DNA of 64,000 nucleotides from Larus michahellis. Its lineage: Eukaryota; Chordata; Aves; Charadriiformes; Laridae. The position numbers and the translations under genes are program-made. Under the pieces are notes generated by a model. The model saw only the letters and a program-made list of their open reading frames with translations. It was not told where the DNA came from and ran no database searches. The stretch's first letter is position 1, and each line of letters opens with the position of its first letter. Below are positions 35,801 to 51,100 of the stretch, in pieces. The DNA lies in contig NC_133901.1 in assembly GCF_964199755.1 (NCBI RefSeq), forward strand, positions 24,833,583 through 24,897,582, read 5' to 3'.

Positions 35801-38800
35801 AATCTAGTTCTTAGAGCTGGGACAAGGCTCAGAAAAGAGTGCGCTTCAAGGACTGTGTTAGGCATTCAGTAAAACGTAATCATCTTCCAGGATTAAAGCA
35901 GCCATGTCTTCCAGATTGCTTTTTCTGAAGGTGTTCTCTTGTCCTAGCATCTGTAACATTGCTCTGAATTTGCTGGTGCTCTGCAGCTTGTAAGTGGCTA
36001 ATGGATCACAGGGAGGCTCGCAAGGCAGGCTAATAAAAGGCTTTTTTGTGTTAATGGTTGAAATATGGAAGTTGCCTGCGACAGGGTTTCAGATTCAGCT
36101 AAAGGTGAGAACAATTAATTTGGATACCAATCTTTCATTTGGAGCATTTAGTCCTGGGATTTGTGGGGCACAATCACGTAGCTGGTCATAGATGCAGCTG
36201 AAACTAACGACATGTACAGCTCTGCAGAGTGTCATAGGATGAAGCAGTTGTAAAATATTTCTAGGAACACTTAAAAGATGGAATATTTAATATTTGGTGG
36301 TAATCTATTTACTAAAGGCAGTACATACATTACTGAAAACTGATGAGAGAAACCAATCTACAGATGCTGTGTTTGAAAACATCTTAAATTGTGCTTTAAT
36401 ACAGCACAAATCGGTGGCCTTTCAGTCTTCCTGGCTTTTGACCTTTTGTGAGTTATATTTGTCTGCTTTTATTTTCTCAGATTTTAAAAATGCAATATTA
36501 AAATCAAATGCAAAAGTTCAGCTCTGTTCAGAGACACACGTAAGAGGAATAATGGCTTTTATCCAGAATCATTTAGCATGTGTCTACACAGTGCAGTGCT
36601 TAACGAGGTAGGTCCTAGAAACAGCATAACTGCATTAACACTGTGCTCTGCCTCTGCAAACATACCCTTCTTCTTGGCAGTGCTAATTAGCCTAAATAGA
36701 AGACTGCAATGATGTTTTTATACTGTTTCTAGTACTGGGGAGGTCTGACTACATTTTTCAGTATAAACCTAGCCATCTTTTCCTTGAGTGTCTCTTTAAA
36801 ATTAATTTTCCCATCTGCAATGCCTCAAACTTCCATTACTGATATCTTCCTCGCTTTCTCCAGTTGACAAGTTTTAATACAAGCTGGAGAGGATGTTTGT
36901 GGGTGATGTCAGTGGGAACAATGCTGGTCTTGAAAGTCTCTCTAGACTGTTTAAGCTATTGGAATAAACTAATGCATTATGTATCAATGTTGATCTTTAT
37001 TTTTTTTTAAAGGGTACTTTGTAAATGTGATTACTCAGCCTTGTTTTTATAGTTCAAGAGTTTCTGTACTATTAAAATAGCCATACTTAAGCTTAGTTTT
37101 GCATAGCTGTTCAGTACTGGTAAGATTGCAAGATGCTGCAGCTAATATTTTGGTTTTTTTATGCTTCTGAAGACATTGACATGATATTACATCTAAGTCC
37201 TACCATAGCTGATCTGAGCCTTACCTGTAGAAAACTTTCCTCTGAAATCTCTTCTGTACTCCTCTTGTAGAGAAGAAAACCATGCAAATGTGTTATGAAC
37301 AAATGGGATATTTCTTTATTGTGAAATAGTTTGATAGCATCTGTAGGCTAATTTATGTACAATGTTTATCCATGCTATTTGTGACTCCTTGTTCTTCTCA
37401 TGCTGCTTGTAACTAGGAACACTCACCTGTAAAATCAGTTGTCTTTCTCATACAGAGCATTTCAACTCTACCAGGTTTTGCATTTTAAGGAAGTGATTAA
37501 TGCTCCTTCTCAAGATAGGTCTGTTGCTGTTGGCTTTTTATGGAAGCTTGTTTCATTCATGAATCCACTTCTGTATATTCAGTTTGTCTTCCTTGGCTTA
37601 CTTGTCTTCAGATGCAGATCCTATAATACAGCTCAGTTGTAGTTGTCACGCCTGTGCGTGGAATAAGACAGTGTTGAAGGGAGAGTGCTACTTTGGTGTG
37701 TATTGTGAACAGCACTACTCCTTCATTGTCAAACCTTCCAAAAGGCACAAAACTGAGGGACTGTCATGGGATTCTGCTGACACAATATATCCCAGAGCAG
37801 TTAGTGGAGTGGCTTCTTCAGTCTGTTGCCAAGTATGAAGTGTGATACTGTGGTAATTTCTGTTCATCTCAGGCTTGTGTTTATTGAAAGTAACTATAGG
37901 CTGAGGCTGTTCACTAGCCTCTTTCAAGTAAGATGCTGATGACTGCAGATACTGACTCTGGCAAGAATCCATCCTTATGGTTGATGTCCTTGTTCTCAGA
38001 GTCAAAGAGAAATCACGTGGCAGCATCTGCAAAAAATTCTCCCACTTTAATATTCCCTATTTCGTATTCCTGAGACACTTAAGTATTCAGGACTGTGACC
38101 CTGTCACTTCTCTACAGTTTCTAAATTAACTATAAAAGGATTTGAATACCTCAGTTGTTGAAATCTAGCAGAGGCTATTGTTAATGGAGACTTCTCTAAC
38201 TGTCCATCTTTCACTGGCTTGCTTTCCCACTTCATGCTTTGTTATTGAAGACATAGCAGTGATCTTTATTTGCTTACTCTGGTTTCATGCGTGTTGACTA
38301 GATTTTTTTTTTCTTCCCTGTGTCTCCCTTAGGCACATTTAGTAACTTGCATTACTAGTCTTGTTGCCGCTGGATTTAAGACAACACCTAACTGAATTGG
38401 TCTATCCCTATACCCCCAGATATAACCAGTATATCTGCCTGGTTTATGACTGTCTTTCTAATCTACAGACTTGGCTGACAAGTTGCTTCCTGATAAGACA
38501 GAGTTGTTACTGATGGCCGTCTGCCAGCAGAGGTCTGTTATCTTTGCAGGCTGTTTTTCACTGACAACAATTTCCTTCCTTGCTTCCAAAACTCATTACC
38601 ATTTTTTACTTTGAATGTTCTTGGGAGGCTGATATTTATTTATTTGATTTATTCTTTCAATTTACATGAAACTGTGGTAGCTTCAATTAACAGGCATCCA
38701 TCTGTTCTCTCGGCACCCTGGTGGTAATTAAAATTAAGCATCTCTGCATTGTCCAAAGCAATATATAGAACCAAATTTTTCAAAACACTTCTGGAAATGT

Positions 38801-41800
38801 CTAGGTGTAGGGGCTCCCTCTCCTGCTGGCTTCCCTTAGTTTGTAGCACTGGAGTGCAATCATAGCTGTGAATGAAGCATGTATTTTAACGGCTTTGCCT
38901 GCTGCTTTTCTTCAAAGCTTAGCAGTTTTTTACAATGGCAATACTTCACAATACATACTGGAGTTCACACCCCCTGCCCAGGGCCAAGAAGTCCACCAGT
39001 TCCTGTGAAATAGCAAGCTGTTAGGGAAAGCAAAATACACAATGAAAATGTAAATGCAAAAGTTTTTTTTGTGTTAGTTCATCCTTCAGGCTGTCCTGTT
39101 AAAGTTTGTGCTGATAGCTTGCTGGAGGCCTACCAAAGGGGGCTGTTTCTGGAGCTTGTGTGCTCCAGCCTGCAGCACAACTTCAGTATCAGTGGTCTGT
39201 GATTCCTTGTGCTTTATTTGTCCAGTTAATAACAGTATAGAAATGACTAACCTGCAAAACAGTAGTTTTCCTCCTGTTCAGCATCTCAAGTTCTAATGGC
39301 CTTTGGCTAATCATGAAAAGGAAATGCTCTTCATTAGTTTATTCTCCCTCTCTTGACTCTCACCCCAAAAGCCGTAAAATGCTTTTCAGAAACTATTATT
39401 AAATATAAGGATTATAAATTTTTCTATACTGACAGCTTGCTCCTTCAGTATTAGGTCACTTGACTGAACATTCTTACCTTTGTACCAGGAGACCTCTTGG
39501 CAATGGAGAGGTGTGAGAAGATGATGGGATTGTTAGTATGATGTAGAGTATAATAACCTCACACTAGATGCACTCTGCCTGTATCTTCATGTGTTTTAAA
39601 GTAAATGCAGTCTCAGGTGAAAGTTTAGTCCTCTTTAATTTAGCAGAGGACAGGTTGCAGTATAGAAGGCTGGAGGGATAACTTCAGGATGCAGGTAACC
39701 TGTGTGTAAAACTGCTGCTTTGGCCTTGAGGCTGGCTTAGTTCAACTGGGAACTGTATAACCAACTTGTATTGTGACATTGCAAACACCACAAAATAAGC
39801 AGTCTGTTTAATATTGCTTAATGGTGAATTTTTATCTTGAAGGCCCTTGTACTAGTGAATTACTGATAAGGGTAATGGGAGTTACGCTGACAAGCAGATT
39901 CTAAGGATTGGGCTTTCTTGTACTGTAGGCCATTCAGATCTATTTTGAGATTTTCAGCTATTGGTTTTTCCCTGTCTTTAGCACATGTTACCAGACAGAG
40001 TATGTCGTAACCTAGGTGCCCTCAGTATTATTCACACCAAAGCTTTCTTCTGACAGTCTTGGAACAGTGTGCCTGCTACATCTTGCATCCATTAGCATTT
40101 CTGCTGTCAGAGACTTTGGGAGCAACAAAAGAGATTGGGGGGGGGAAAAATGCATTAAATATCTGAGGTATGGGCATGTTTCTAAGCTCTTATTGCTTTG
40201 AAATTGTTATTTAACATGGCAAGAATATATTTTTGTTGACATCCTTTAAGCAGGAGCATAGGTTTTTGACAAACTGTACCTCACAACTTGTTAAGGACAA
40301 ATATTTTAAAGTTGGTGCTTTGCTAGGGATGTGTCAAAAGGATGGTAATACAATCTTAGAAATTCAATTTTTTGTTCAGTTACTCTTTGAAATCATTATG
40401 CTTCTGACTTCAAGATCTGGCATCCTTGGTGTATTGATTTTCATATTTTAAAGTATAGATTGTGTAATACTTACATAGCAGTACTAGTAGGTCTGGCATC
40501 CTGCAGTTATTCAGATGTAAGATACAAAATTTATAGGTTGAAAGGATGTATTTTATTATAATAGCTGATGCAGTTGGAAAAAGTCAGAAAGCTTTTGGGC
40601 ACAAGGTCCCCGCATTAGGCTCAACAAAATCAGCGCAAACTTTAAGTTAAGGACATTAGCTGAAGGCTGTTGCACTTAGTGTAACCTCCCTGTATTAATC
40701 TGCTGAATAATTTCAGAAAAATGTATGGGTAACTGTAGGTGTATAAGTGTTGCTTTCTGTAAAACTATTCATGTGACTGTTTTGAAGGGCTGTGAATGTA
40801 TTTTGGAGGTAGGCGTAATTGCTGGAAAAACCTTCAGGTAAATGGATTTTCAGCTTGTTTTTTGTGGACCATAGGCTACTGGAAGTGTAAGACTGCTTCA
40901 GGATAGTTCAACAAAAATAATTAGTTGGCCAAAATTGGGATTCACTGTGAAATAGTCCAGGTTTAATTTGCCATGGCTCAGAGGACTCTTGAAAAGACTT
41001 CTATGTTTTGTACCTTCTGGGAAAATTGCTTTGCAGCCAAATCTGAGCCTGTGAATAACAGCAGGCTAAGCACTGCAAGTCGTAATCCCACATTAAATTG
41101 TCAGTCATAGTCAATGTTGGGTTTCTTTTTCCCCAATGAATTAAGCTGTGGAGTTGTTGGAACATAGGGCTCATTCCAAAGAGGGAAGCATTTAGTTGTA
41201 AAATAGGATGTATGGTGGGTATAAGGCTTAGGGTCTGATCAACTAATCTCACTCACAAGAAGAGAATTTGGAGACAGAAATCACTTGTTTCAGCATGTTC
41301 TTGGAGGGCCTGCTCATTATCAGGGACTTCTGCCTTTGTAGTTATTGCTCCACCACTCAAGTGAAAACTTTTCTTGTAGGTAAATGCAGTCTAACACAAA
41401 GGCTGATAACACCAGAGCTAGAAGTAAGTTAAAAAAAAAAATCGCCATTGGGTGTTGATTTATGCTAGACAACTGTTGAAGTCACAACAGTACCTGGTTC
41501 TGGTTCCTGTGTAAGCCTATTTAAAACCATGAGAAGAAATATGCTCAAGTATTTAACCAATGTCATCGAGAAATAAATCGAGAACTTTAAAATGTTACCA
41601 GATTTTAAAAAAAAAAAAGCAAAAACCCAAACCAAAACCCAACAAAACACAATAGCCTGATACCACTGTTATGGTGATAAGTATTAATAAAAACAATCAA
41701 TTGGTGCTAGACGAAATAGATGTCACACTTTTAAATGGAATATTCTCCAGTTCAAACCTCACTCTATGGATATTTTGGTGTATTTAACTGAGTTGAGCTA

Positions 41801-44230
41801 TGTCCTTATATATTTTTCCACCTTGTTGTACATCATGAAAATCATTAGTGCTCAGCTGAGTGAAGGCTATTTTGTGCTCATAAGGAATCACAACAGAAAA
41901 GTCTTTCTGAGAAACTGGTACTTGAGGGAGGCTGATGCAGGCCTTGCGGCAGCCATAGGAGACAGCTTCCTTTGGGAGCTGGATGAGACCCTTTGTCAGA
42001 TCCTCCTGTGTGGGAATGTCTGTTTCATCAGCCCTGTGTCTGGAGACTTGTAGGAACACAAACCTGACATCCAATATATCTGAGCTCTGGAATCCAGACC
42101 CAGTCACTCAAACATATAAAATTGTTAGCAACAAGTTATTCACCCAGTGTGAAGTGTCACAGGGGAATCTCTGTATTTGAACTTCTGTTTTGCATCTGTG
42201 CATTTTATTCTGTGGAAATATGTAAACTAAGAGATAGGCAGCCTAGAAAGAAAGGTGGAGAGACGATGAGTAAGGGGAATGAAACAGTGTGGAAGCAACA
42301 TCAATGGAAGGAAGAGGCCGAGGGCTGCACTATTAATAGAAAGGGAATTGCTGACTGACCATGAAGTCTTGTGAACAGCTAACTCTTACTCCACATAAAC
42401 TGTTGTAGTTTGCAGTGCACTGATACATTCTCTTTTCCTTCCTTCTCTCAATGAGCACTGCTGATGGCCTTGCTAAGGTTTAATTCTTTGCTTTGTGGCT
42501 CATTCTGAATCACTTTAAGGTCCTGCATAAAAGCAGGTATTGTGCTGCTGGGTTGGACAGATGAACTTGTATTATTCTTGATGAATTTTTAAGTCTAATT
42601 TATTAATTTTGAGATCATAAGTCTATGGTGTTCCCTTTCAGTTGAATAAAGATATTTAGATAAGGACAGTGCGATTTATTATGCCAATAAATTATTGAGG
42701 GGAGGTAACTACAGGAATAATGTGGGCTTTTTCTGCCAGTTGGGGCTTAAAACACAAGAGTTGTAAGTACTGTCTCTTTATGATATAAAAACCCACTTCC
42801 AAGTTTGCTAGAACAAAGAATATGCATTTGAAATATTTCCCAGACTATTAAGTCTTGGATGTGTTTCATTGTAGACCATGTGGGCACCATTAGCGCCATT
42901 TTGTCATTCATACTAGTCAACCATGGGAAGGAGAATGCAATGCAGGAAGAAAACTGACGATTCTGTCCTTTCATGTTGCTAACAGACTCCTGGTGTTATG
43001 CCTCAGTACAGTACCTCTATCAGTCCTACCTCCTAGCAATGCGACACAGAGTCCTTGCCTCAAAGAAGACCTGGCCTCATGGCCACTGTTAAAAGCATGG
43101 GATTAAGAGTGCCGGGAAGGGAGCGGTGGAGAAGGGGAAGAGGCTTCTACAAGGCATGTTTAAGCACTTAATACCGCATCCCAGCATGATGTGTTCCTTT
43201 CTCACTCTCGTTCTTCATTCACATCTTTTTAAACATGATGAAGGGCATGTTTCTTTGCTTTATCTAATTGAATTAGGTAGTTACCTTAAAATTGGCATAC
43301 AGTAAGTTGGCAAAACAGTTATTGCTTACGATAACAGAGCCTGGGCACTAAGCACAACTCAACATCCTTTCCTAAAAAGAAAAACCACTCTTGAACCAGA
43401 GAAAGTGATCTGAATTTGCAAAAATGTTACCTTTTATTCCTTGCTGGACCCTCTGAGATTGCTCCCAATTCGATTCACTCTGCAGAACAATGGAGCCATT
43501 GTCTCCAGGCTGGCAGCAGTCACTTGCACAGCTTGCCTCAATGAATATTTTGTCAGAATGTTTTTTGCATTGTCAATCTTCTATGCTAACCCCCATGCCC
43601 CCAGCTTGGAGCTAATTAGTAATGCATAACAGAGGAAGTGCTTCTTTTCCTCTCCCTGAAGGAATAACTTGCCCTGCTAACAGATAACTCTTGGCACTAT
43701 GAGAACAGGCCACAGAAATGTTTTTCTTGTAGTGAAGATGCAGCAGGAGGAATGGACTGTTTTCTGAAGGTTCTCTTGGGATTATTTGCATATCAAACAT
43801 TAAATATACCATGGAAAACAGTTATTTAACTGACTGCTTATGTTTTTCAAAACTTGCCTTTTTTTTTTCCTCTGCTCTTTACTGTGTTATGTCAGAATTT
43901 GATATACTTATTATAGCTCTACTATGAAACTAATAGTTGACAAGATCATGCTCTGTCACACCCACCATGTGTTAGTTTATTATCTAAAGTTCTTTGCTTT
44001 CCTTCCTTTCTACTCTACCCACACCATGGCACCCCTGCTAATTCTTTCGTGGAGGCTGCTGCTGTCTAAGCCCTTTAGATGAGCTCTGAGAAAAGCATTG
44101 TGAGCAATGTGGTGGCCTCCTTTTCAGCTGTCTCTTCTGAAGATGGTAAAACATAAATTAGCTGTGTTTGTACAACACAAGATTCATTCCTGTTTTATAG
44201 CTAAGAATGGCTCAACTAAAAATCTAACTT
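29885..44230. other. Gene-desert sequence, AT-rich and CpG-poor
   Basis: More than 14 kb with no recognisable gene or confident transposon. Only short random-looking frames occur, up to about 105 codons. Minor features are an A12 run at 32774-32785 followed by a G-rich string, G9 at 40137-40145, and A-rich stretches near 41430 and 41610-41650. Old unrecognised repeats may be present. Confidence 0.5.
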
Positions 44231-45118
44231 ATCGTAGAATGGTTAGAGTTGGAAGGGACCTTAATGATCATCTAGTTCCACCCCTGCTGCCATGGGCCGG
44301 AATACCTCCGCTATAGACCAGGCTGCTCAAAGCCCCATCCAGCCTGGCCTTGAACACTTCCAGGGATGGGGCATTTACAACTTCCCTGGCAACCTGTTCC
44401 AGTGTCTCGTCACCCTCACAGTAAAGAATTTCTTCTTAATATTTAATCTAAATCTCCCCTCTTTTGGTTTAAAATAGTTACCCTTGTCCTATTGCTCTAC
44501 TGCCTCTCTGCCTTTCCTGTAGGCCCTTTTTACGTACTGGAAGGTTCCTATAAGGTCTCCCCAGAGCCTTCTCTTCTCCAGGCTGAACAAGCTCAGCTCT
44601 CTCAGCCTGCCTTCATAGGAGAGATGCTCCAGCCCTCTGATAATTTTTGTGGCCCTCCTCTGGACTTGTTCTGGAAGGTCCATGTCTGTCTTCTGTTGAG
44701 AGCCCTATGGCTGGATGCAGTACTCCAGGTGGGGTCTCACCAGAGCAGAGTAGAGGGGCAGAATCCCCTCCCTCCACCTGCTGGCCATGCTGCTTTTGAT
44801 GCAGCCCAGGAGGTAGTTGGCTTTCTAGGCTGTGAGTGCCCGTTGCTGGCTCATGTTGAGCTTCTCATCCACCAACACCCCCAAGTCCTCCTCAGGGCTG
44901 CTCTTAATCCATTCTCCACCCAGCCTGTATTTGTGCCTGGGATTGCCGTGACCCAGGTGCAGGACCTTGTAGTTGCCCAGGTCCCTCTGGATGGCATCCC
45001 TTCCCTCCAGTGTGTCGAGACTGCTCCACACAGTTCGGTGTTGTCATCAAACTTGCTGAGAGTGCACTCAATCCCACTGTCCATGTTGTCAACAAAGATG
45101 TTAAACAGCACTGGTCCC
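44231..45118 (-). mobile_element. Older CR1 LINE fragment, minus strand, RT C-terminal part and 3' end
   Basis: On the plus strand it opens with tcgtagaatggttagagttgg and ggaagggacc, the complement of the CR1 3' tail. It continues through reverse-complemented ORF2: [12 protein letters not shown] at about 44.66 kb and GPVLFNIF near 45.1 kb. The RT catalytic FADD is degraded (the frame reads SKFDDNTEL) and several frameshifts split it into fragments of 64 to 136 codons. It is older than the 27-30 kb copy. The right boundary falls just after the VLFNIF region. Confidence 0.93.
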
Positions 45119-48100
45119 CCATTTATGACACAGTCTGGAGGAACAATTATACACCAAGGAAGAGAAAGTGGTGAAGGGGGACATAACAACAAGCCCAAAC
45201 AACATAAAAAGAAATGTATGCTGTGAAAAGCCACAAGAACCAAAACGGGCAATATAATCACTTATTAAAAGCAGTTTAGGTTTTTCTTTCCTTGAAGGAA
45301 GAGAAACACTGAATTAATGCTGCCCTGAACAAAGCCCCTTCACCTTCTGGGGATGCTTTTGTATTCAGTGGTATTAAAATAATTCTAATTCAAATTAAAA
45401 TTAAGGCTGTCTTGAAATCACCTAAAAATAGGGTTGTCGATAGCTTCTGATAACTTATTCTCCACGTACTGCTCTTCATCACTGGCCATTGTGTTCTGTT
45501 GTAAACTGCATCCTTTGATTCATGGGGATTTTGGCTGCCGTCTCATGCCAAAGTAATTCAGAAGGTTGCTTTTGATTTTGTCAGCATAAGTGACATAACT
45601 CATGTTTGCTTCCTTTGTTAAAAATTCCAGTTTATGGTGTTAATTACTGATGATAATGAAATGAGTATAGCAGTAAACCTTAGCAGAAACTCCTACATTT
45701 GCTGTAGAACTTCTCATAATTGTTCCCTGGCTATCAGAGTCCTTGAATCTCTGGAATTTGATTACTTGTGAACTATGGTGCTTGCTTAAATAGAGGAATA
45801 AATTCTGCAATCCACAGAAGACCTCATCAAATGGGGTGAAACTGAACATGTATGAGTTAGAAGGGTTTTGTTGCTTGTTGTAATCTCTAGTATTTTTAAT
45901 TAGTTAGTTGATGGACAAGACCTGTGTTACTGTCTAGTTCTTAGCCTAGTTACATTTATCACATGTGATCCTCACCTTCTCTTTTCACGAATGCGAAACT
46001 TCTATTAACTTGACTACAGTTTCAATTTGGCATGACTTACTGAGTAAAGGTTTTTATAAGATGCTTATGAAACAAAATTTTACTGTAATAGCTGTTTGTT
46101 TGAACACACCAAAATATGATGATGCAGCTACTCTAGGAAATATTTCCCTGAAAGCAGCTTTGGATTTGCTTTTGCAAATAAATTTTTCTTTAGCACAGCT
46201 GAAAGGCAGTGTCAAAATGTGCTTGACTTTCAAGTTTGATCTTGATAGGATCAAACTTTAGCTGTATATGACTGTGAATTATCAGATGGAGTTAGGAGGT
46301 CAAAATACTCATGGAATTAAGAAAAGGGTTGAATGCTGAGAGTGACTGAGAACATGGCACTTCTGTTGCTGACAGAAGAAATCCCTTGTGTCAATATTAG
46401 TTTCTAAAGAACTATATAAGGTGTACATTGCTTCGATGGGATTCTTTAAAATCATGATGAATTTTTCTGTGTAAATCTTGCTGTGTGGCATCTGAGAAGG
46501 TTGAACATAAATCAGTGTATGCTGTAGCTCTTCCAGGATCATGTTTAAGTAATTGGAAAGACTTGAAATCTTAGCCCTGGCTTCAGGACCTGGGACAACT
46601 GGAGCAGGGTAATCTCTGGTCAGTAGTGGTCTGTGGAGTTACACTTTTGGGCAGAAACCATATGTGGCTTCTGCCAAGGCTCTGCCAGTAAGGCAGTGTA
46701 TGATCCTGTAATTATTGTCTGTTAGACTGTTGACTATCCACCAGAAATCTTGTCCAACCTGCAGATGTCTCTCCTGAAAAATATAGCAAATAATTTTTTT
46801 TGCACCTATTACATTTTATTCAAGGGGATCATTGTGTCTTACAATAGTTCTGTGTATTAATTCTCCTGTCAGCTAGTAAATGTATTTCATGGAAGGATAC
46901 ACAGAGACAGAAATTGTGTAAAGTCACATAAGAAAAAATAGTTAGACACAGAAGTCAATTCTCCTGTTTTATCTGTACTTTTTTTAATTCCTAAGCATGA
47001 CTTTCAATTATGTGTAATATTAAAGATTTTTTCCTCAGTGAATACCCAGTCATGTGAGGCAATGTGCTTTCAGGTGAGGTTCTTCGATAGCTTTATCACT
47101 AATATCAGCATTTGTGGAAGGTTTTTGAGTAGTTTCACAGGAATGTACACAATCTTGCAAGACTGATTGTTTGTAAGGAACAGGAATGCGAAAGTCTTCC
47201 AGTAGTTTTCAGGCACAGTTTTTAAACTGTTTCCTGTTCTTCCAGTCCAAGTGATGAGTTGTGGCAGCAGCATTGTGTGGGAAGTTGTGGCAATGCATCC
47301 AGGGTCAGCAGTTCAGCTTCTCTGAGGAAAAGTCAGGTGCAGACTTTCAGGGACAAGTAGGAGTATACCTTTAATACAGTCCAAGGTAGAACTGATCCAC
47401 GTGAAGACTCAAGGATGACAGCTGTGGTAATTGTCCCCTCTGAAAGCAGCCACTTTCTGGGGGCATGGTCCAAGCTACTGAGTGCACACGTGGGGTCTTG
47501 AATGGGCTTGTGCAGGCCCTGATGGATGCCAGGAATCTGCAGTTTTTCTGCTAGGGATAACAGAGCTGTGTAGCTCAAAGCTAGTTTGAGTGTTTTCTTG
47601 TGTACTACAGATACAGTTCTTGACTGCATTGCAGATAAACTGTATATATAACTTGATTTATGTATGTACATGTTTCCTCACCCTGAAACAGAGAAACACA
47701 AAGCCAGTATGCAGCATTATCCCTACTGTACAAAGTCTTCCAATGTCAATAAGATGACTTCCAGGGAAGAGTTGTGCCTTATTTGCCTCAAACCAATAAC
47801 ATTTTCCAACTGCTTAGTTGTATATCTTACAGTTTTGACACCAAGTTGCATCATCTTGAAGATGAGTACATGCTTATGCACTGCAAAAATAGTTGAGGAA
47901 GCTGTCTGTGATTTGCCCTTCTTTGTGTCCTATGATACCAATGTAGCATGTGTATGAGTTTCTTGTACTGGTTAATGAGTGAACAAGATTCACCTCAAGT
48001 AATGAGTAAAAATTGGACAGCATGGTGTATGGCCAAACTGCCAATGACCTTAAAAAAAAAAAAAAATTTAAAAAGGCTTCCTTTATTATGGCCTCCTTCA

Positions 48101-51100
48101 GCTCTTTGAGGGTGTAACTGCAATTTCTATTTATCTTCAATGAAGTGTTCAAGTATGTGAAACTAGTAATATGCAGAGTGCCGTAAACATATGGTAATCT
48201 GTAACCAAAAGAACTGCTATGTGCACTCCCACCAACCAAGGTGGTGGGGGGGAAATAACGATTTAGCCAAATTTTCAGAGCAAATAATCTTGTGCCTATT
48301 CCTGTCTCTTTGAAGTTTCTGTGAGAATATTGCTGAGTTGGACTTAAAGTTCAATGTGGCTCTAATTAGTGACTGAGAAAAGGTGTATTTGTGTCAGCTG
48401 GAAAAATGTGTCTTCAAGGACTCAGCTCTGTTGATCTTGGATCTGATTTCAAATTGGCTGACTTGCAAACCAGCCCTTTAAACTTAGATTCTGCTTTAGA
48501 ACGACTGCTGTCAAAATAGTGGAAAAAATAAACAAGAAAGTCCTATATATATAACCCTGTAGTGTATGCAAAAAGCAGCTCTAGGAGCAGCATGGGTGAC
48601 TGTGTTATAAATGATGTGCCATAGGCATCCAACTGTGTAGATGTAAGTCGTCTTCCTCTGGAAATGCATGTGCATCCCTTTGTGTTTGCTGAGGCATTAT
48701 CTAAACTCAAATATACAATATTTTCTTGGGAATTGAACTGCATTTTAAAAGCTCTAGTGGCTTCATCAAACAGTCTGGAAGAAATACAGTTGGCTGCTAC
48801 GTATATTTGAAAATATAGGAACAATCACACCTTTTTTGAAGAGGGTCATGTGGGATAGAGATGGGAGAGGTAATATTTGCCCACAGGAAATTGTGAGATT
48901 TCTGTAATGTAACCTCTCAAGCTTCCCTATGCAATTTCATCCAGCTGTTCCAGCAACAAATCCATTTTTTTTCAGATGTATCCATACATTTATGAGATGA
49001 TTCGAGCTTGAAGAGTTTTAATCCACTGCTGTTTTGGGCTCAGCTTTTGCAAAAATATATTTATCTGCTTAGTAGTTCTACAGTTATGAAGAACCTATAG
49101 GATTCAAAGCGGGCAGAGTGATTTAGAGACTGATGCTAGAAAAAGCTGCTCAAAAACTGGTATTTTGATATAAAAACCAAATTGAAAAATTGAACAGCAA
49201 ACCCACCACTGTTTAGATTAAACAAACTTTGTGCGTGTACTTTTCAACAAAATGGGAAAAATGTAAACACTTAGTTTGGAGGCAACTGATCCTTTTTTCT
49301 TCTTTTGACATGAAGAAAAATAGATAATTTTTTATTATTTCATTATTCCCTCCTCCGGGATGGATTTTCAGAAATACGATTTCAGACAGATTGAGGACTC
49401 ATTTTGAAAATGTAAAAGCAAAATATTTTGTTATTTCCCAAGAGAATAACTTAATCTGAAAAAGTCAAACTTAAGTATTTAAACCTGTTCAAGAATCCCC
49501 ATCTACACTTCTGTTTAAAACTTGTTTGCTGAATTTGACGTAGGTTTGTGGACATTTTTACTCCCTCAGAACTTCATTTCTCTGTGAGTTTGGTAACAGA
49601 TGTGAGGGTAAATCCTCTGTTACAACTCGTTGCTTGACTGTAGGCAAATCATGCTCTTGATGTCTTCAGTGTTGAAGAGAGACACTGTGCAGACTCATAT
49701 ATTCAGCTACTCTTTCACGTAACAGGGCAAGTTCAGCTTTGGACAAAAGCAGACCTTGAGGATTAGGTCTGTGGGGTTTCATGAAGCTGCACATAGTGTT
49801 TGGAAGCAACAGAGCTGGAGAAGCAGTCCGACTGATGCTGCAAAACAGAGCAGTTATTCAGAGCAGTTCTGCATCTGTGAGTTATAAGCCGCAAATTGCT
49901 ATTGCCAAGACTGATCTTCTCCAAGTATATACATACGTGTCAACAAATTAGAGCAGAGCAGGAGTACAAGTAACCTGGCACTCCTGGCTTGGTTTACTCC
50001 CGAAGATATGACCCACCCTCACAGTCTAAATTTCTCTTGGCTGCAGAGAAGCAGGACACGAGCTTAAAATTCTGGATAATAAACAGAATACTGAATTAAA
50101 ATCAGGATGATGCACCAGACAGAGAATCATTTGTGCTGCTCTGCTTGTCTCTCGTTGGGCTTTTTGCCTAGCTGGCCAGCACCCAGGGAGTGCAAACTGC
50201 TGCTGTTCTCTCCAGGAGACCAGCAACCGAGGGAAACTGGTTGGAAATTAAGTCCTGCTTCCCATTCCTGACGATGAGAGGCACTTACTGAGTGCAGCAG
50301 GGGAGTTGATGGTCAGTCTAAGGAAAGCAGCTTGCTGGGACTCCAGAGGGAATGGCAGCTGCTCGGGGAGGAGGAGCAAAGCATTGGGATGCAGTGGTGC
50401 ATAAGGCCAAGCCTGCAGCTGTAACACAGTGTTATTTTAGAAATCCTGAGCTGATTCAAATAACAGCCTGGTTGAACAGCTTCAGCATGTAATATCGCCA
50501 TCGTGATGGCACTGAGAGACACGCCTGAGGGACTGGGTCAGTTGGAAGTCAGAAACTAAGGAAGCAAAATGGAGTAGCCGGGGTGAGGTTCCCAGGCTTG
50601 ACCAGGGACCCTGTGGGAAAGGCAGGATTGTGGCAGCATTGAGTGTCCACCTGAGAGAAGGTACCCCATCCTGAGGGAGAAACTGAGTGGGCATTGGGCA
50701 GAGGAGGCTGCTCTGTGGGTATGTGGGGACAGTGCAGCAGAGTAGTGCTGCATGAGAGGTTGTCATAGGGCATGTGTGTAATGGTAAATACATCCACAAG
50801 GAAAAGACCATGAAAATAAAAGCAGGAGGGAAAAGTCAGGAAGGCTGCTAATGTCCAATGTGATTTACTCTGAAGTGAAAGGGGAGGAATGGAGCATGGA
50901 GGGGAAAATGAAGAAATTGGAGTAGTGGGCGAAAGGGATTTGGAAGCTGAAAGTGTCTTGTGACCAAAAAGTATGCTTGTGGGAGCTGCTCTACTAAAAA
51001 TGACCCTGACAACCACTGAAAAAATAATTACATTCCCCTGTGCAATAAGTTTCTCCCCCTCGTAGAATGGGGACACTAACACTCTTCAATCTAAGTTGTG

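Noticed and set aside
50549-51082. 177-codon minus-strand ORF
   Set aside because: It opens at GTG, is Pro/Ser-rich on the pyrimidine-rich strand, and has no recognisable motif.
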